Origin: Hymenobacter glacieicola
GTDB lineage: Bacteria > Bacteroidota > Bacteroidia > Cytophagales > Hymenobacteraceae
NCBI RefSeq assembly: GCF_014640315.1
Contig: NZ_BMGS01000003.1
Coordinates: forward strand, 186,001 to 250,000
Direction of reading: 5' to 3'
DNA length: 64,000 bases
The notes below the pieces were generated by a model. That model was given only the letters and a program-made list of their open reading frames with translations, searched no databases and was not told where the DNA came from. Shown here in pieces: positions 35,847-42,577 of the stretch. The first letter of the stretch is position 1. Each line of letters starts with the position of its first letter. The translations under genes were made by a program, and so were the position numbers.

Positions 35847-36164
35847 TTACGCGTTGTCGTGTGCTTCAGCCGAGGCCGGAGCCGAGGTGTGTACCTCTGC
35901 GGCTTCAACAGCACCGGGCAGTACCGATACAAACGAACGGTCTTTGCGGCCCTTGCGGAACTGCACCGTGCCGTCAATCATAGCGAACAAGGTGTGGTCT
36001 TTACCGATACCTACGTTCTGGCCGGGGTGGTGCTTGGTACCGCGCTGACGCACGATGATGTTGCCGGCAATGATGCTTTGCCCGCCGAAGATTTTCACGC
36101 CCAGACGCTTTGCTTCTGATTCGCGGCCGTTGTTGGAGCTACCTACGCCTTTCTTGTGTGCCAT
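35847..36164 (-). CDS. rpmA: 50S ribosomal protein L27
   Basis: A 105-residue protein with the conserved L27 start [20 protein letters not shown] and the block [20 protein letters not shown], then [18 protein letters not shown]. It lines the peptidyl transferase centre of the 50S subunit. The C-terminal tail (about 20 Ala/Glu/His-containing residues) is longer than in E. coli, which is common in this phylum. It is downstream of rplU in the usual L21-L27 order, with an AT-rich inverted repeat between the two genes. Confidence 0.97.
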   Translation of the reverse strand: MAHKKGVGSSNNGRESEAKRLGVKIFGGQSIIAGNIIVRQRGTKHHPGQNVGIGKDHTLFAMIDGTVQFRKGRKDRSFVSVLPGAVEAAEVHTSAPASAEAHDNA

Positions 36165-36181
36165 GGTATTTTAGAATTAGA

Positions 36182-36260
36182 AATTAAAAATGAGGAATTA
36201 AAAATTGTAGCCGGAGCACGCTCAGCGACCATTTTTAATTTTTAACTCTCAATTTTAATT
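36182..36260. repeat. AT-rich inverted repeat between rplU and rpmA
   Basis: The left arm (36182-36207, AATTAAAAATGAGGAATTAA onward) and the right arm (36237-36260) are complementary with a few mismatches. The element is about 79 bases of mostly A/T in a GC-rich operon and contains internally repeated AATTAAAAAT units. Confidence 0.6.
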
Positions 36261-36266
36261 GGCTTA

Positions 36267-36572
36267 CTAGCCGATGCTGTTGATCAGTACTTTGGTGAAC
36301 TGCTGACGGTGGCCGTTCAGCTTCTTGTAGCCCTTGCGGCGCTTCTTCTTGAATACAAGCACTTTGTCGCCCTTTACGTGAGCCAGGATAGTGCCGCTTA
36401 CGGTCACGTCCAGCTCGGGGGCGCCAATGGTGAGGGTTCCGTTATCATCGGTCAGCAGGGCTTTGCCCAGCTCCACGGTGTCGCCGACGTTGCCAGCCAA
36501 ACGGTGGGCGTATACAAATTTATTGGCTTCGACCTTGGTCTGCTTCCCGGCTATGTTGACAATTGCGTACAT
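36267..36572 (-). CDS. rplU: 50S ribosomal protein L21
   Basis: A 101-residue protein beginning MYAIVNIAGKQTKVEANKFV, with the L21 signature near the C-terminus (VLVFKKKRRKGYKKLNGHRQ). It binds 23S rRNA in the 50S subunit. It is first in the rplU-rpmA operon. A near-ideal Bacteroidota promoter (36605-36636) lies about 35 bases upstream, so transcription is well explained. Confidence 0.97.
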   Translation of the reverse strand: MYAIVNIAGKQTKVEANKFVYAHRLAGNVGDTVELGKALLTDDNGTLTIGAPELDVTVSGTILAHVKGDKVLVFKKKRRKGYKKLNGHRQQFTKVLINSIG

Positions 36573-36604
36573 CGGCGTCTTCGCGGTTTCTGAAAAATGG
36601 AAGG

Positions 36605-36636
36605 CAAAAGTAGAAGGATCGTTTTACAAATCCAAA
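36605..36636 (-). promoter_or_regulatory. Bacteroidota-type promoter for rplU-rpmA
   Basis: On the minus strand, TTTG (36633-36636) and TACTTTTG (36605-36612) are separated by exactly 20 bases, matching TTTG-N20-TAnnTTTG. It ends 32 bases before the rplU ATG. Confidence 0.8.
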
Positions 36637-36727
36637 CCCTAACTCACTAAACCTCATTGCTCCCGCAGAATAGCCGCCTGATCTTCTCTTATGCAGGAAC
36701 GCGCCGGCGGGTACGCGAATAAAATTT

Positions 36728-36767
36728 TGTGGATAACTATAATTGTCCACAAGCCAAATGTGGATAA
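36728..36767. promoter_or_regulatory. Cluster of three DnaA-box-like sites upstream of nrdB
   Basis: TGTGGATAA occurs at 36728-36736 and 36759-36767 (exact reverse complements of the DnaA box TTATCCACA). TTGTCCACA (36743-36751) is one base off consensus on the other strand, so the first two form an inverted pair with a 6-base spacer. The downstream gene is nrdB. DnaA control of nrdAB is known in E. coli; here it is inferred. Confidence 0.6.
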
Positions 36768-36907
36768 CTTCTTGTGCGTGGGTCTCTTTGCTGAGTTCTA
36801 CTCCGTGAATTTCAGAGACTTTACAACGGCCAGCAGCTTAGCGGCATACACAAAAATTAACACACAAAAAATGCCCAAGCACCACCGTCCCTCCCGGAAG
36901 AGGGGTT

Positions 36908-36915
36908 TATCTTTG
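36908..36915 (+). promoter_or_regulatory. Candidate -7 element for nrdB (TATCTTTG)
   Basis: An exact TAnnTTTG match 123 bases before the nrdB ATG. No TTTG is found at the usual upstream spacing, so this is tentative. Confidence 0.4.
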
Positions 36916-37038
36916 GCTTCCTGACCCGCTGACTACCTGCCGGTGGCGGCCGAAACAAACCAGCGCGGGCCGAGTTAGCACCTCACTTGCCCAGACGGCT
37001 CGTCTGACACCCATTTATCCATTCTATTTCCTGTTGCC

Positions 37039-38001
37039 ATGGAACCTCTGCTCACCGAGAACCCCAACCGCTTCGTCCTCTTCCCCATTCAGCACAACGA
37101 TGTATGGCAGATGTACAAGAAGGCCGAGGCCTCTTTCTGGACAGCCGAGGAAATTGACCTGGGCCAGGACCAGAAAGACTGGGAAAACCTGAACGACGGG
37201 GAGCGGCACTTCATCTCGCACGTACTAGCCTTCTTTGCCGCCTCCGATGGCATCGTAAACGAAAACCTGGCCGTGAACTTCATGCAGGAAGTGCAAATGG
37301 CCGAGGCCCGCTGCTTCTATGGCTTTCAGGTGATGATGGAAAACATCCACTCGGAAACCTACTCCCTGCTGATTGACACCTACATCAAGGACCCCAAGCA
37401 GAAGGACCACCTCTTTAACGCCCTGGAAACGGTACCCTGCGTGAAGAAAAAGGGCGAGTGGGCCATCAAGTGGATTAACTCCGAGAATTTCACCGAGCGC
37501 CTGATTGCCTTTGCCGCCGTAGAAGGCATCTTCTTCTCCGGCTCGTTCTGCTCCATCTTCTGGCTGAAAAAGCGGGGCCTGATGCCCGGCCTGACGTTCA
37601 GCAACGAGCTGATTTCCCGCGACGAAGGCCTGCACTGCGACTTCGCCTGCCTGCTCTACAAAGACCACCTGCAAAACAAGCTGCCCGAGTCGCGCGTGCA
37701 CGAAATCATCCGCGACGCCGTGCAGATTGAGCAGGAGTTCGTGACCGACGCCCTACCCGTTAACCTGATTGGCATGAACGCCCAGCTTATGTCGCAGTAC
37801 ATTGAGTTTGTAGCCGACCGCCTGCTCGACTCCCTGGGCTACAGCAAGATTTACGGCGCTACCAACCCCTTCGACTTCATGGAAATGATTTCGCTGCAGG
37901 GCAAAACCAACTTCTTCGAGAAGCGGGTAGGCGAGTACCAGAAAGCCGGCGTGCTGAGCGAGCGGACTTCCAATGCCTTCTCCCTCGACGAGGACTTTTA
38001 A
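37039..38001 (+). CDS. nrdB: Class I ribonucleotide reductase, small (beta) subunit
   Basis: A 320-residue diiron radical protein that supplies the tyrosyl radical to NrdA for deoxyribonucleotide synthesis. Iron ligands visible are D40 (AEEIDL), E101 and H104, with the radical tyrosine Y108, in the motif ENIHSETY. The second half has the [10 protein letters not shown] and [10 protein letters not shown] ligand segments. The C-terminus NAFSLDEDF is the peptide that docks on NrdA. Overall it resembles the eukaryotic-like R2 branch more than E. coli NrdB. It is separated from nrdA by a DUF6624 gene. Upstream DnaA boxes suggest replication-linked control. Confidence 0.97.
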   Translation: MEPLLTENPNRFVLFPIQHNDVWQMYKKAEASFWTAEEIDLGQDQKDWENLNDGERHFISHVLAFFAASDGIVNENLAVNFMQEVQMAEARCFYGFQVMMENIHSETYSLLIDTYIKDPKQKDHLFNALETVPCVKKKGEWAIKWINSENFTERLIAFAAVEGIFFSGSFCSIFWLKKRGLMPGLTFSNELISRDEGLHCDFACLLYKDHLQNKLPESRVHEIIRDAVQIEQEFVTDALPVNLIGMNAQLMSQYIEFVADRLLDSLGYSKIYGATNPFDFMEMISLQGKTNFFEKRVGEYQKAGVLSERTSNAFSLDEDF

Positions 38002-38024
38002 TCGGTAGCACACTGCAACCATGC

Positions 38025-38060
38025 GCAAGGGGTGTCAATCATACGATTGACACCCCTTGC
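38025..38060 (+). terminator. Terminator-like hairpin after nrdB
   Basis: A perfect 16-bp stem (38025-38040 with 38045-38060) with loop ATAC. Only a weak T-tract (TCGTTTA) follows, so it may also be an attenuator or mRNA-stabilising stem. Confidence 0.7.
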
Positions 38061-38150
38061 TCGTTTATAGCAAACCTGCAATATTTAGGCCCTAAGCGAA
38101 ACCACAAGCGCTTGGCTTACCCTTTATTACCTACCCTATATTCTCGTTTT

Positions 38151-39077
38151 ATGAAAAAGTTTTCCCTCCTGCTAGCTGCCTTTGTGCTGAGCAGCGGCTC
38201 TCTTCTGGCCCAGGCCGATTCCGGTACGCTCAAGCAGCGCGCCAGCGACGCCTACGCCTCCAAAGACTACAAGGCCTCGGGACAGTTCTACGACCAAGCG
38301 CTCAAACAAAGCAAAGCTCAGCTTACCAGCGGCGACTACTATAACGCGGCCTGCAGTTGGGCGCTGGCCGGCGACGCCACCAAAGCCTTCCAGTACCTGG
38401 ACCGCGCTACCCTGGCCGGTTGGGAGAACGTAGCCCACCTCAAGCAAGACACCGACCTGACCGCTCTGCATACCGACAAGCGCTGGCAACCTATGCTTGC
38501 CAAACTGCAAGCAGCAGTAGCTAGGACAGAAGCCAACTACAACAAGCCCCTAAAACAGCAGCTCGATTCTATTTACGCCTCGGACCAGGGCGGGCGGATG
38601 AAGCACGAGGCTATTGCAAAGCAATACGGCCAACACTCCCCGGAGATGACGGCGCTCTGGAAGGAAATTGAAGCCACCGATGCCCGCAACCTGCAGCGCA
38701 TCACCAAACTGCTGGATACGCACGGGTGGCCGAAAAAATCGGAGGTAGGAAACATGGGGACCCAAACGGTCTTTCTGGTTATTCAGCATTCCGACCTGCC
38801 CACCATTGAGAAGTACTTTCCCTTGGCCAAGCAGGCCGCCGAGCGGGGCGACTTGGCGAAGTCGGCGCTGGCCTTGCTGCAGGACCGCATGCTGATGTGG
38901 CAGGGCAAGCCCCAGATTTACGGCAGCCAGCTTAAGGGAGATGCCAACGGCAAGATGGTGTTTCACGACATTGAAGACGAGGCCCATGTGGATGAGCGCC
39001 GCGCCGCCATTGGCATGGAGCCCCTGGCCAGCTACGCCAAGCGCTTCGGCCTCGATTACAAGCCGCCCGGGAAGTAA
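38151..39077 (+). CDS. Secreted DUF6624 protein with TPR-like N-terminus
   Basis: A 308-residue protein. A signal peptide (MKKFSLLLAAFVLSSGSLLA, cleavage near residue 21) precedes a TPR-like helical region (about 25-130, YYNAACSWALAGDATKAFQY) and a C-terminal DUF6624 region (about 155-305) with WPKKSEVGNMGTQTVFLVIQ and the conserved end RRAAIGMEPLASYAKRFGL. DUF6624 proteins are frequent in Bacteroidota and have no known function. I chose ATG 38151 because it starts the signal peptide. It sits between nrdB and nrdA with terminators on both sides, so it is probably expressed separately. Its position between the two subunit genes is unusual. Confidence 0.85.
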   Translation: MKKFSLLLAAFVLSSGSLLAQADSGTLKQRASDAYASKDYKASGQFYDQALKQSKAQLTSGDYYNAACSWALAGDATKAFQYLDRATLAGWENVAHLKQDTDLTALHTDKRWQPMLAKLQAAVARTEANYNKPLKQQLDSIYASDQGGRMKHEAIAKQYGQHSPEMTALWKEIEATDARNLQRITKLLDTHGWPKKSEVGNMGTQTVFLVIQHSDLPTIEKYFPLAKQAAERGDLAKSALALLQDRMLMWQGKPQIYGSQLKGDANGKMVFHDIEDEAHVDERRAAIGMEPLASYAKRFGLDYKPPGK

Positions 39078-39110
39078 GATGCTCACGCCTTCTGCCGCGC
39101 GCAGAGCTAA

Positions 39111-39155
39111 AACAGCACGTCAGCCTTTGCTTTGGCAAGCTGACGTGCTGTTCTG
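39111..39155 (+). terminator. Terminator after DUF6624 gene
   Basis: A perfect 14-bp stem (39111-39124 with 39139-39152, AACAGCACGTCAGC) with additional inner pairing, followed by CTGTTTTC. Confidence 0.85.
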
Positions 39156-39301
39156 TTTTCTAGCAACCTCTACCCCTTCCTGCCCCACCGACAATACCAT
39201 TTCTGCGGGAAATCAGCAACCTGATTTCTAACCTTATTAGCCGACTATATAGGGACCCTTGCATGACAAAAAACGGCCTCAGCACTAACGTTTTAGCAGT
39301 A

Positions 39302-39310
39302 TGTGGAAAA
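39302..39310. promoter_or_regulatory. Relaxed DnaA-box-like site upstream of nrdA
   Basis: TGTGGAAAA is the reverse complement of TTTTCCACA, which fits the relaxed DnaA consensus TTWTNCACA. It lies just upstream of the candidate nrdA promoter. A single 9-mer is weak evidence on its own. Confidence 0.3.
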
Positions 39311-39325
39311 CTTCCAAAGAATAGG

Positions 39326-39357
39326 TTTGTCCTGACCTTTCCGGACGGATATATTCG
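39326..39357 (+). promoter_or_regulatory. Candidate promoter for nrdA
   Basis: TTTG (39326-39329) and TATATTCG (39350-39357, one base off TAnnTTTG) have the standard 20-base spacer and end 115 bases before the nrdA ATG. The rest of the 39156-39472 gap holds an 8-bp palindrome with a 4-base loop (GAAATCAG/CTGATTTC, 39209-39228) and no ORF. Confidence 0.5.
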
Positions 39358-39472
39358 GAACCGTTGACCTGGCCTTGGCGCTCGGTTGGCGCCTGAGTGT
39401 TTACCTGAACTGTTTGGCCGGCCTGCTCCGGCTGTACTCATACTTCTACTACCACATCACCCTGCTACGCCT

Positions 39473-41854
39473 ATGTTGGTAATCAAACGCGACGGCCGCC
39501 GCGAGTCCGTGAAATTCGATAAAGTAACGGCCCGCATCGAGAAGCTCTGCTACGGGCTCAACCAGAACTTCATCTCCCCGATTGAGGTAGCCAAGAAGGT
39601 TATCGACGGCATTTACGACGGCGTAACCACGATTGAGCTGGACAACCTGGCGGCCGAAACCGCCGCCTCGCTCACCACCAAGCACCCCGACTACGCCATT
39701 CTGGCCGCGCGCATTGCCGTCAGTAACCTGCACAAGGTCACCAGCAAGTCGTTCAGCAGCACCATGAAGCGGCTGCACACCTACGAGGACCCCAAGACGG
39801 GCGAAAACGCCTCCCTCATTGCCCAGGACGTGTGGGAAATTGTGCACGCCCACGCCGCTACCCTCGACTCGGCCATTATCTACGACCGGGACTACAACTA
39901 CGACTACTTCGGCTTCAAGACCCTGGAGCGGAGCTACCTGCTGCGCCTCGATGGCAAGGTAGTGGAGCGGCCCCAGCACATGCTGATGCGCGTGGCCGTG
40001 GGCATTCACAAAGAGGACATTGCCGCCGCCATCGAGACCTACAATCTCATGAGCGAGCGGTGGTTTACCCACGCTACCCCTACCCTCTTCAACGCCGGCA
40101 CGCCCAAGCCCCAGCTCAGCTCCTGCTTCCTGCTCACGATGAAGGATGACTCCATTGAGGGCATTTACGACACCTTGAAGAACTGCGCCCTGATTTCGCA
40201 GAGCGCGGGCGGTATTGGCCTGGCCGTGCACAACGTGCGCGCCACGGGCTCCTACATCAAAGGCACCAACGGTACTTCCAACGGCCTGACGCCCATGCTG
40301 AAGGTGTTCAACGACACGGCCCGCTACGTGGACCAGGGCGGCGGCAAGCGCAAGGGCGCTTTCGCTATTTACCTGGAGCCCTGGCACGCCGACATCTTCG
40401 ACTTCCTGGACCTGAAGAAAAACCACGGCAAGGAGGAGATGCGCGCCCGTGACCTGTTCTACGCCCTCTGGACGCCCGACCTGTTCATGAAGCGGGTGGA
40501 AGCCAACGGCGACTGGACCCTGATGTGCCCCAACGAGTGCCCCGGCCTGGATGAGTGCTACGGCGAGGAGTTCGAGCGCCTCTACCAGAAGTATGAGCGC
40601 GAAGGCCGCGGCCGCAAAACCATTAAGGCCCAGGACCTGTGGTTTGCCATCCTGGAAAGCCAGACCGAGACCGGCACGCCCTACATGCTGTTCAAGGACG
40701 CGGCCAACAGCAAGAGCAACCAGAAAAACCTCGGTACCATCAAGAGCTCCAACCTCTGCACCGAGATTATGGAGTACACCGACAAGGACGAGGTAGCGGT
40801 GTGCAACCTGGCCTCCCTGGCCCTACCCCGCTACGTGCGCCCCAACGAGGCCGGCAACCTCATCTTCGACCACCAGAAGCTCTACGAGGTAACCTACCAC
40901 GCCACGATGAACCTGAACAAGGTTATCGACATCAACTACTACCCCGTAGCGGAAGCCGAGCGCAGCAACCGCCGCCACCGCCCCATCGGGCTGGGCGTGC
41001 AGGGGCTGGCCGATACGTTCATTGCCCTGCGCATGCCCTTCGAGAGCGACGAAGCCAGCGGCCTGAACAAGGACATCTTCGAGACCATCTACTTCGCGGC
41101 CATGACGGCCTCCAAGGACCTGGCCATCCGCGACGGGCACTACGAAACCTTCCCCGGCTCGCCCCTGAGCCAGGGCCAGTTCCAGTTCGATCTGTGGGGT
41201 GTAACGCCGGAGTCGGGCCGCTGGGATTGGGAAACGCTGCGCGCCCAGGTAATGGAGCACGGCGTGCGCAACTCTCTGCTGGTAGCCCCCATGCCCACCG
41301 CCTCTACGGCCCAGATTCTGGGGAATAACGAGTCGTTTGAGCCCTACACCTCCAACATTTATGTGCGCCGCGTGTTGAGCGGGGAGTTCATGGTGGTGAA
41401 CAAGCACCTGCTCAAGGACCTGGTGAAGCTGGGCCTGTGGAACGACCAGATGAAGAACGCCATCATTGCCGCCAACGGCTCGGTGCAGGACATCCCCAAC
41501 ATTCCGCAGCACATCAAGGACCTGTACAAGACGGTGTGGGAGATTTCGCAGCGCCGCATCATTGATATGTCGGCCGACCGGGGCGCCTACATCTGCCAGA
41601 GCCAGAGTCTGAACCTGCACGTGATTAACGTGAACTTCGGCAAGCTCACCAGCATGCACTTCCACAGCTGGAAGAAGGGCCTGAAAACCGGCATGTACTA
41701 CCTGCGCACCAAGGCCGCCGTGGATGCCATCAAGTTCACGGTGCAGAAGCAAGCCGCCGAGACCCTGGAGCCGCTGAACGTAGCCGCCCAGAACGCCTCC
41801 GACATGGCCTGCTCCCTGGACAACCCCGACGCTTGCGAGGCTTGCGGGTCGTAG
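39473..41854 (+). CDS. nrdA: Class I ribonucleotide reductase, large (alpha) subunit
   Basis: A 793-residue enzyme that reduces ribonucleotides to deoxyribonucleotides. An N-terminal ATP-cone ([20 protein letters not shown]) is followed by the catalytic barrel. The active-site cysteines are C218 (SSCFLL) and C444 (CNLASL), with C429 (NLCTEI) as the thiyl-radical site. The C-terminal re-reducing pair is C788/C791 in CEACGS. The length is complete and no intein or intron is present. ATG 39473 begins the ATP-cone; the upstream in-frame extension is Pro/Leu-rich and is rejected. The last 118 bases are repeated at 42393-42510 beyond a small-gene cassette. Confidence 0.97.
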   Translation: MLVIKRDGRRESVKFDKVTARIEKLCYGLNQNFISPIEVAKKVIDGIYDGVTTIELDNLAAETAASLTTKHPDYAILAARIAVSNLHKVTSKSFSSTMKRLHTYEDPKTGENASLIAQDVWEIVHAHAATLDSAIIYDRDYNYDYFGFKTLERSYLLRLDGKVVERPQHMLMRVAVGIHKEDIAAAIETYNLMSERWFTHATPTLFNAGTPKPQLSSCFLLTMKDDSIEGIYDTLKNCALISQSAGGIGLAVHNVRATGSYIKGTNGTSNGLTPMLKVFNDTARYVDQGGGKRKGAFAIYLEPWHADIFDFLDLKKNHGKEEMRARDLFYALWTPDLFMKRVEANGDWTLMCPNECPGLDECYGEEFERLYQKYEREGRGRKTIKAQDLWFAILESQTETGTPYMLFKDAANSKSNQKNLGTIKSSNLCTEIMEYTDKDEVAVCNLASLALPRYVRPNEAGNLIFDHQKLYEVTYHATMNLNKVIDINYYPVAEAERSNRRHRPIGLGVQGLADTFIALRMPFESDEASGLNKDIFETIYFAAMTASKDLAIRDGHYETFPGSPLSQGQFQFDLWGVTPESGRWDWETLRAQVMEHGVRNSLLVAPMPTASTAQILGNNESFEPYTSNIYVRRVLSGEFMVVNKHLLKDLVKLGLWNDQMKNAIIAANGSVQDIPNIPQHIKDLYKTVWEISQRRIIDMSADRGAYICQSQSLNLHVINVNFGKLTSMHFHSWKKGLKTGMYYLRTKAAVDAIKFTVQKQAAETLEPLNVAAQNASDMACSLDNPDACEACGS
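41737..41854 (+). repeat. Direct repeat copy 1: nrdA 3' end (in the intact gene)
   Basis: The 118 bases here match 42393-42510 with five mismatches. One is at the left edge (base 41740), 92 bases are identical (41741-41832), and four differences fall in the last 22 bases. Copy 1 ends GCTTGCGGGTCGTAG; copy 2 ends GCCTGCGGTTCGTAA. Confidence 0.95.
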
Positions 41855-41919
41855 GGAATATCAGTCGGGCTCCTAACAGCCGAGCTAAGTTTTGCGTAAA
41901 AGAGAGTAGATATTTCAAT

Positions 41920-41949
41920 AAAAAGCCACCTCAGATGAGGTGGCTTTTT
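41920..41949 (+). terminator. Terminator after nrdA copy 1
   Basis: A stem AAAAAGCCACCTCA (41920-41933) pairs with TGAGGTGGCTTTTT (41936-41949; the effective loop is CAGATG). The T-run ends 13 bases before the first small cassette gene, leaving little room for a separate promoter. Confidence 0.88.
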
Positions 41950-41962
41950 GTTACCCGCTACT

Positions 41963-42280
41963 ATGTTCGCTAACTACGAAATAGACTTTGCTAAGCTTAA
42001 TTTAAACTGGCTGCACAGCGTCAGCATAGAGCTTGACGAGATAACCAACTTACTGGAAGTAGCGGAGCGGGCGCACACGTACCTACAAGTCAACGGCCAG
42101 ATTGAGATGGTCGGCTATACGAACCGTCGCAAGTTTATTTCCGTTATTTTTACTATCAACGGGCCTAAGCTCGTGGTACATGACGTAGAGTTACCGCGCT
42201 ATGAAACAATCCAAGACGTTATCCTCCGCCGACTCGCCGAAGAACCCGACCAACCTCTCGATGAACGGGAAGACTTCTGA
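41963..42280 (+). CDS. Small cassette gene 1 (unknown; toxin-like candidate)
   Basis: A 105-residue soluble protein beginning MFANYEIDFAKLNLNWLHSV and continuing with VGYTNRRKFISVIFTINGPK and VVHDVELPRYETIQDVILRR. The strand pattern GYTxxxxFISVIFTxxGxK is reminiscent of compact RelE/BrnT-like toxins, but I cannot assign a family by eye. GC is about 45% (27 of 60 bases in 42001-42060), lower than nrdA (39 of 60 in 41701-41760). The next small gene overlaps its 3' end by 20 bases, which suggests translational coupling. The pair is bracketed by the two copies of the nrdA 3' end. An ATG at 41948 is five codons upstream but falls in the terminator's T-run. Confidence 0.65.
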   Translation: MFANYEIDFAKLNLNWLHSVSIELDEITNLLEVAERAHTYLQVNGQIEMVGYTNRRKFISVIFTINGPKLVVHDVELPRYETIQDVILRRLAEEPDQPLDEREDF

Positions 42281-42392
42281 AGAGTGGGAAGCTGGTCGCA
42301 TCAGCGGACCGCTTACGAAGCGTGAGTTGTTTGCCTACCTGAAAAAGATTGGCAAACTACCTCCTAACGCAGAATTGAAACAAGCCTCCTAG
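42261..42392 (+). CDS. Small cassette gene 2 (unknown; possible partner of gene 1)
   Basis: A 43-residue protein starting MNGKTSEEWEAGRISGPLTK and ending ELFAYLKKIGKLPPNAELKQ plus two residues. An in-frame ATG at 42201 would give 63 residues and an 80-base overlap; I prefer 42261 with a 20-base overlap. It is helical and charged. Its TAG stop (42390-42392) lies directly against the second nrdA-end repeat, so the cassette boundary is very tight. An antitoxin-type role is inference from overlap and size only; the family is not recognised. Confidence 0.5.
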   Translation: MNGKTSEEWEAGRISGPLTKRELFAYLKKIGKLPPNAELKQAS

Positions 42393-42510
42393 CACAGTGC
42401 AGAAGCAAGCCGCCGAGACCCTGGAGCCGCTGAACGTAGCCGCCCAGAACGCCTCCGACATGGCCTGCTCCCTGGACAACCCCGACGCCTGCGAGGCCTG
42501 CGGTTCGTAA
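42393..42510 (+). pseudogene. nrdA: Direct repeat copy 2: displaced 3' fragment of nrdA
   Basis: This fragment encodes the last 37 or so codons of nrdA, including CEACGS and a TAA stop, without any start. It is near-identical to the end of the intact gene (see copy 1). Because its stop region uses the GCC codons typical of this genome, it may be the original chromosomal 3' end, pushed away when a cassette carrying a replacement 3' end was inserted. It is followed by its own terminator. Confidence 0.93.
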
Positions 42511-42530
42511 GAAGGAACAATTTTTGTTTT

Positions 42531-42564
42531 AAAGGGAGCGAAAATACTTTCGCTCCCTTTTTTA
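42531..42564 (+). terminator. Terminator after displaced nrdA 3' end
   Basis: A perfect 13-bp stem (42531-42543 with 42548-42560, AAAGGGAGCGAAA) with loop ATAC, followed by TTTT. This may be the original nrdA terminator. Confidence 0.9.
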
Positions 42565-42577
42565 TATCGTATAGTTC

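Larger units (their letters stand above)
36641..37038. other. Divergent region between rplU and nrdB
   Basis: A non-coding stretch of about 400 bases that contains three DnaA-box-like sites (36728-36767), an A/T-rich run at about 36845-36880 and a candidate -7 element for nrdB. A short open frame at 36691-36924 has no coding character. Confidence 0.55.

Noticed and set aside
36691..36924. 77-residue open frame between rplU and nrdB
   Set aside because: It runs through the DnaA-box cluster and a likely promoter, has no coding character and does not resemble a known protein.
39473..41854. Intein or intron in nrdA (ribonucleotide reductase genes often host them)
   Set aside because: The protein is continuous, has normal length and has all conserved motifs in order.
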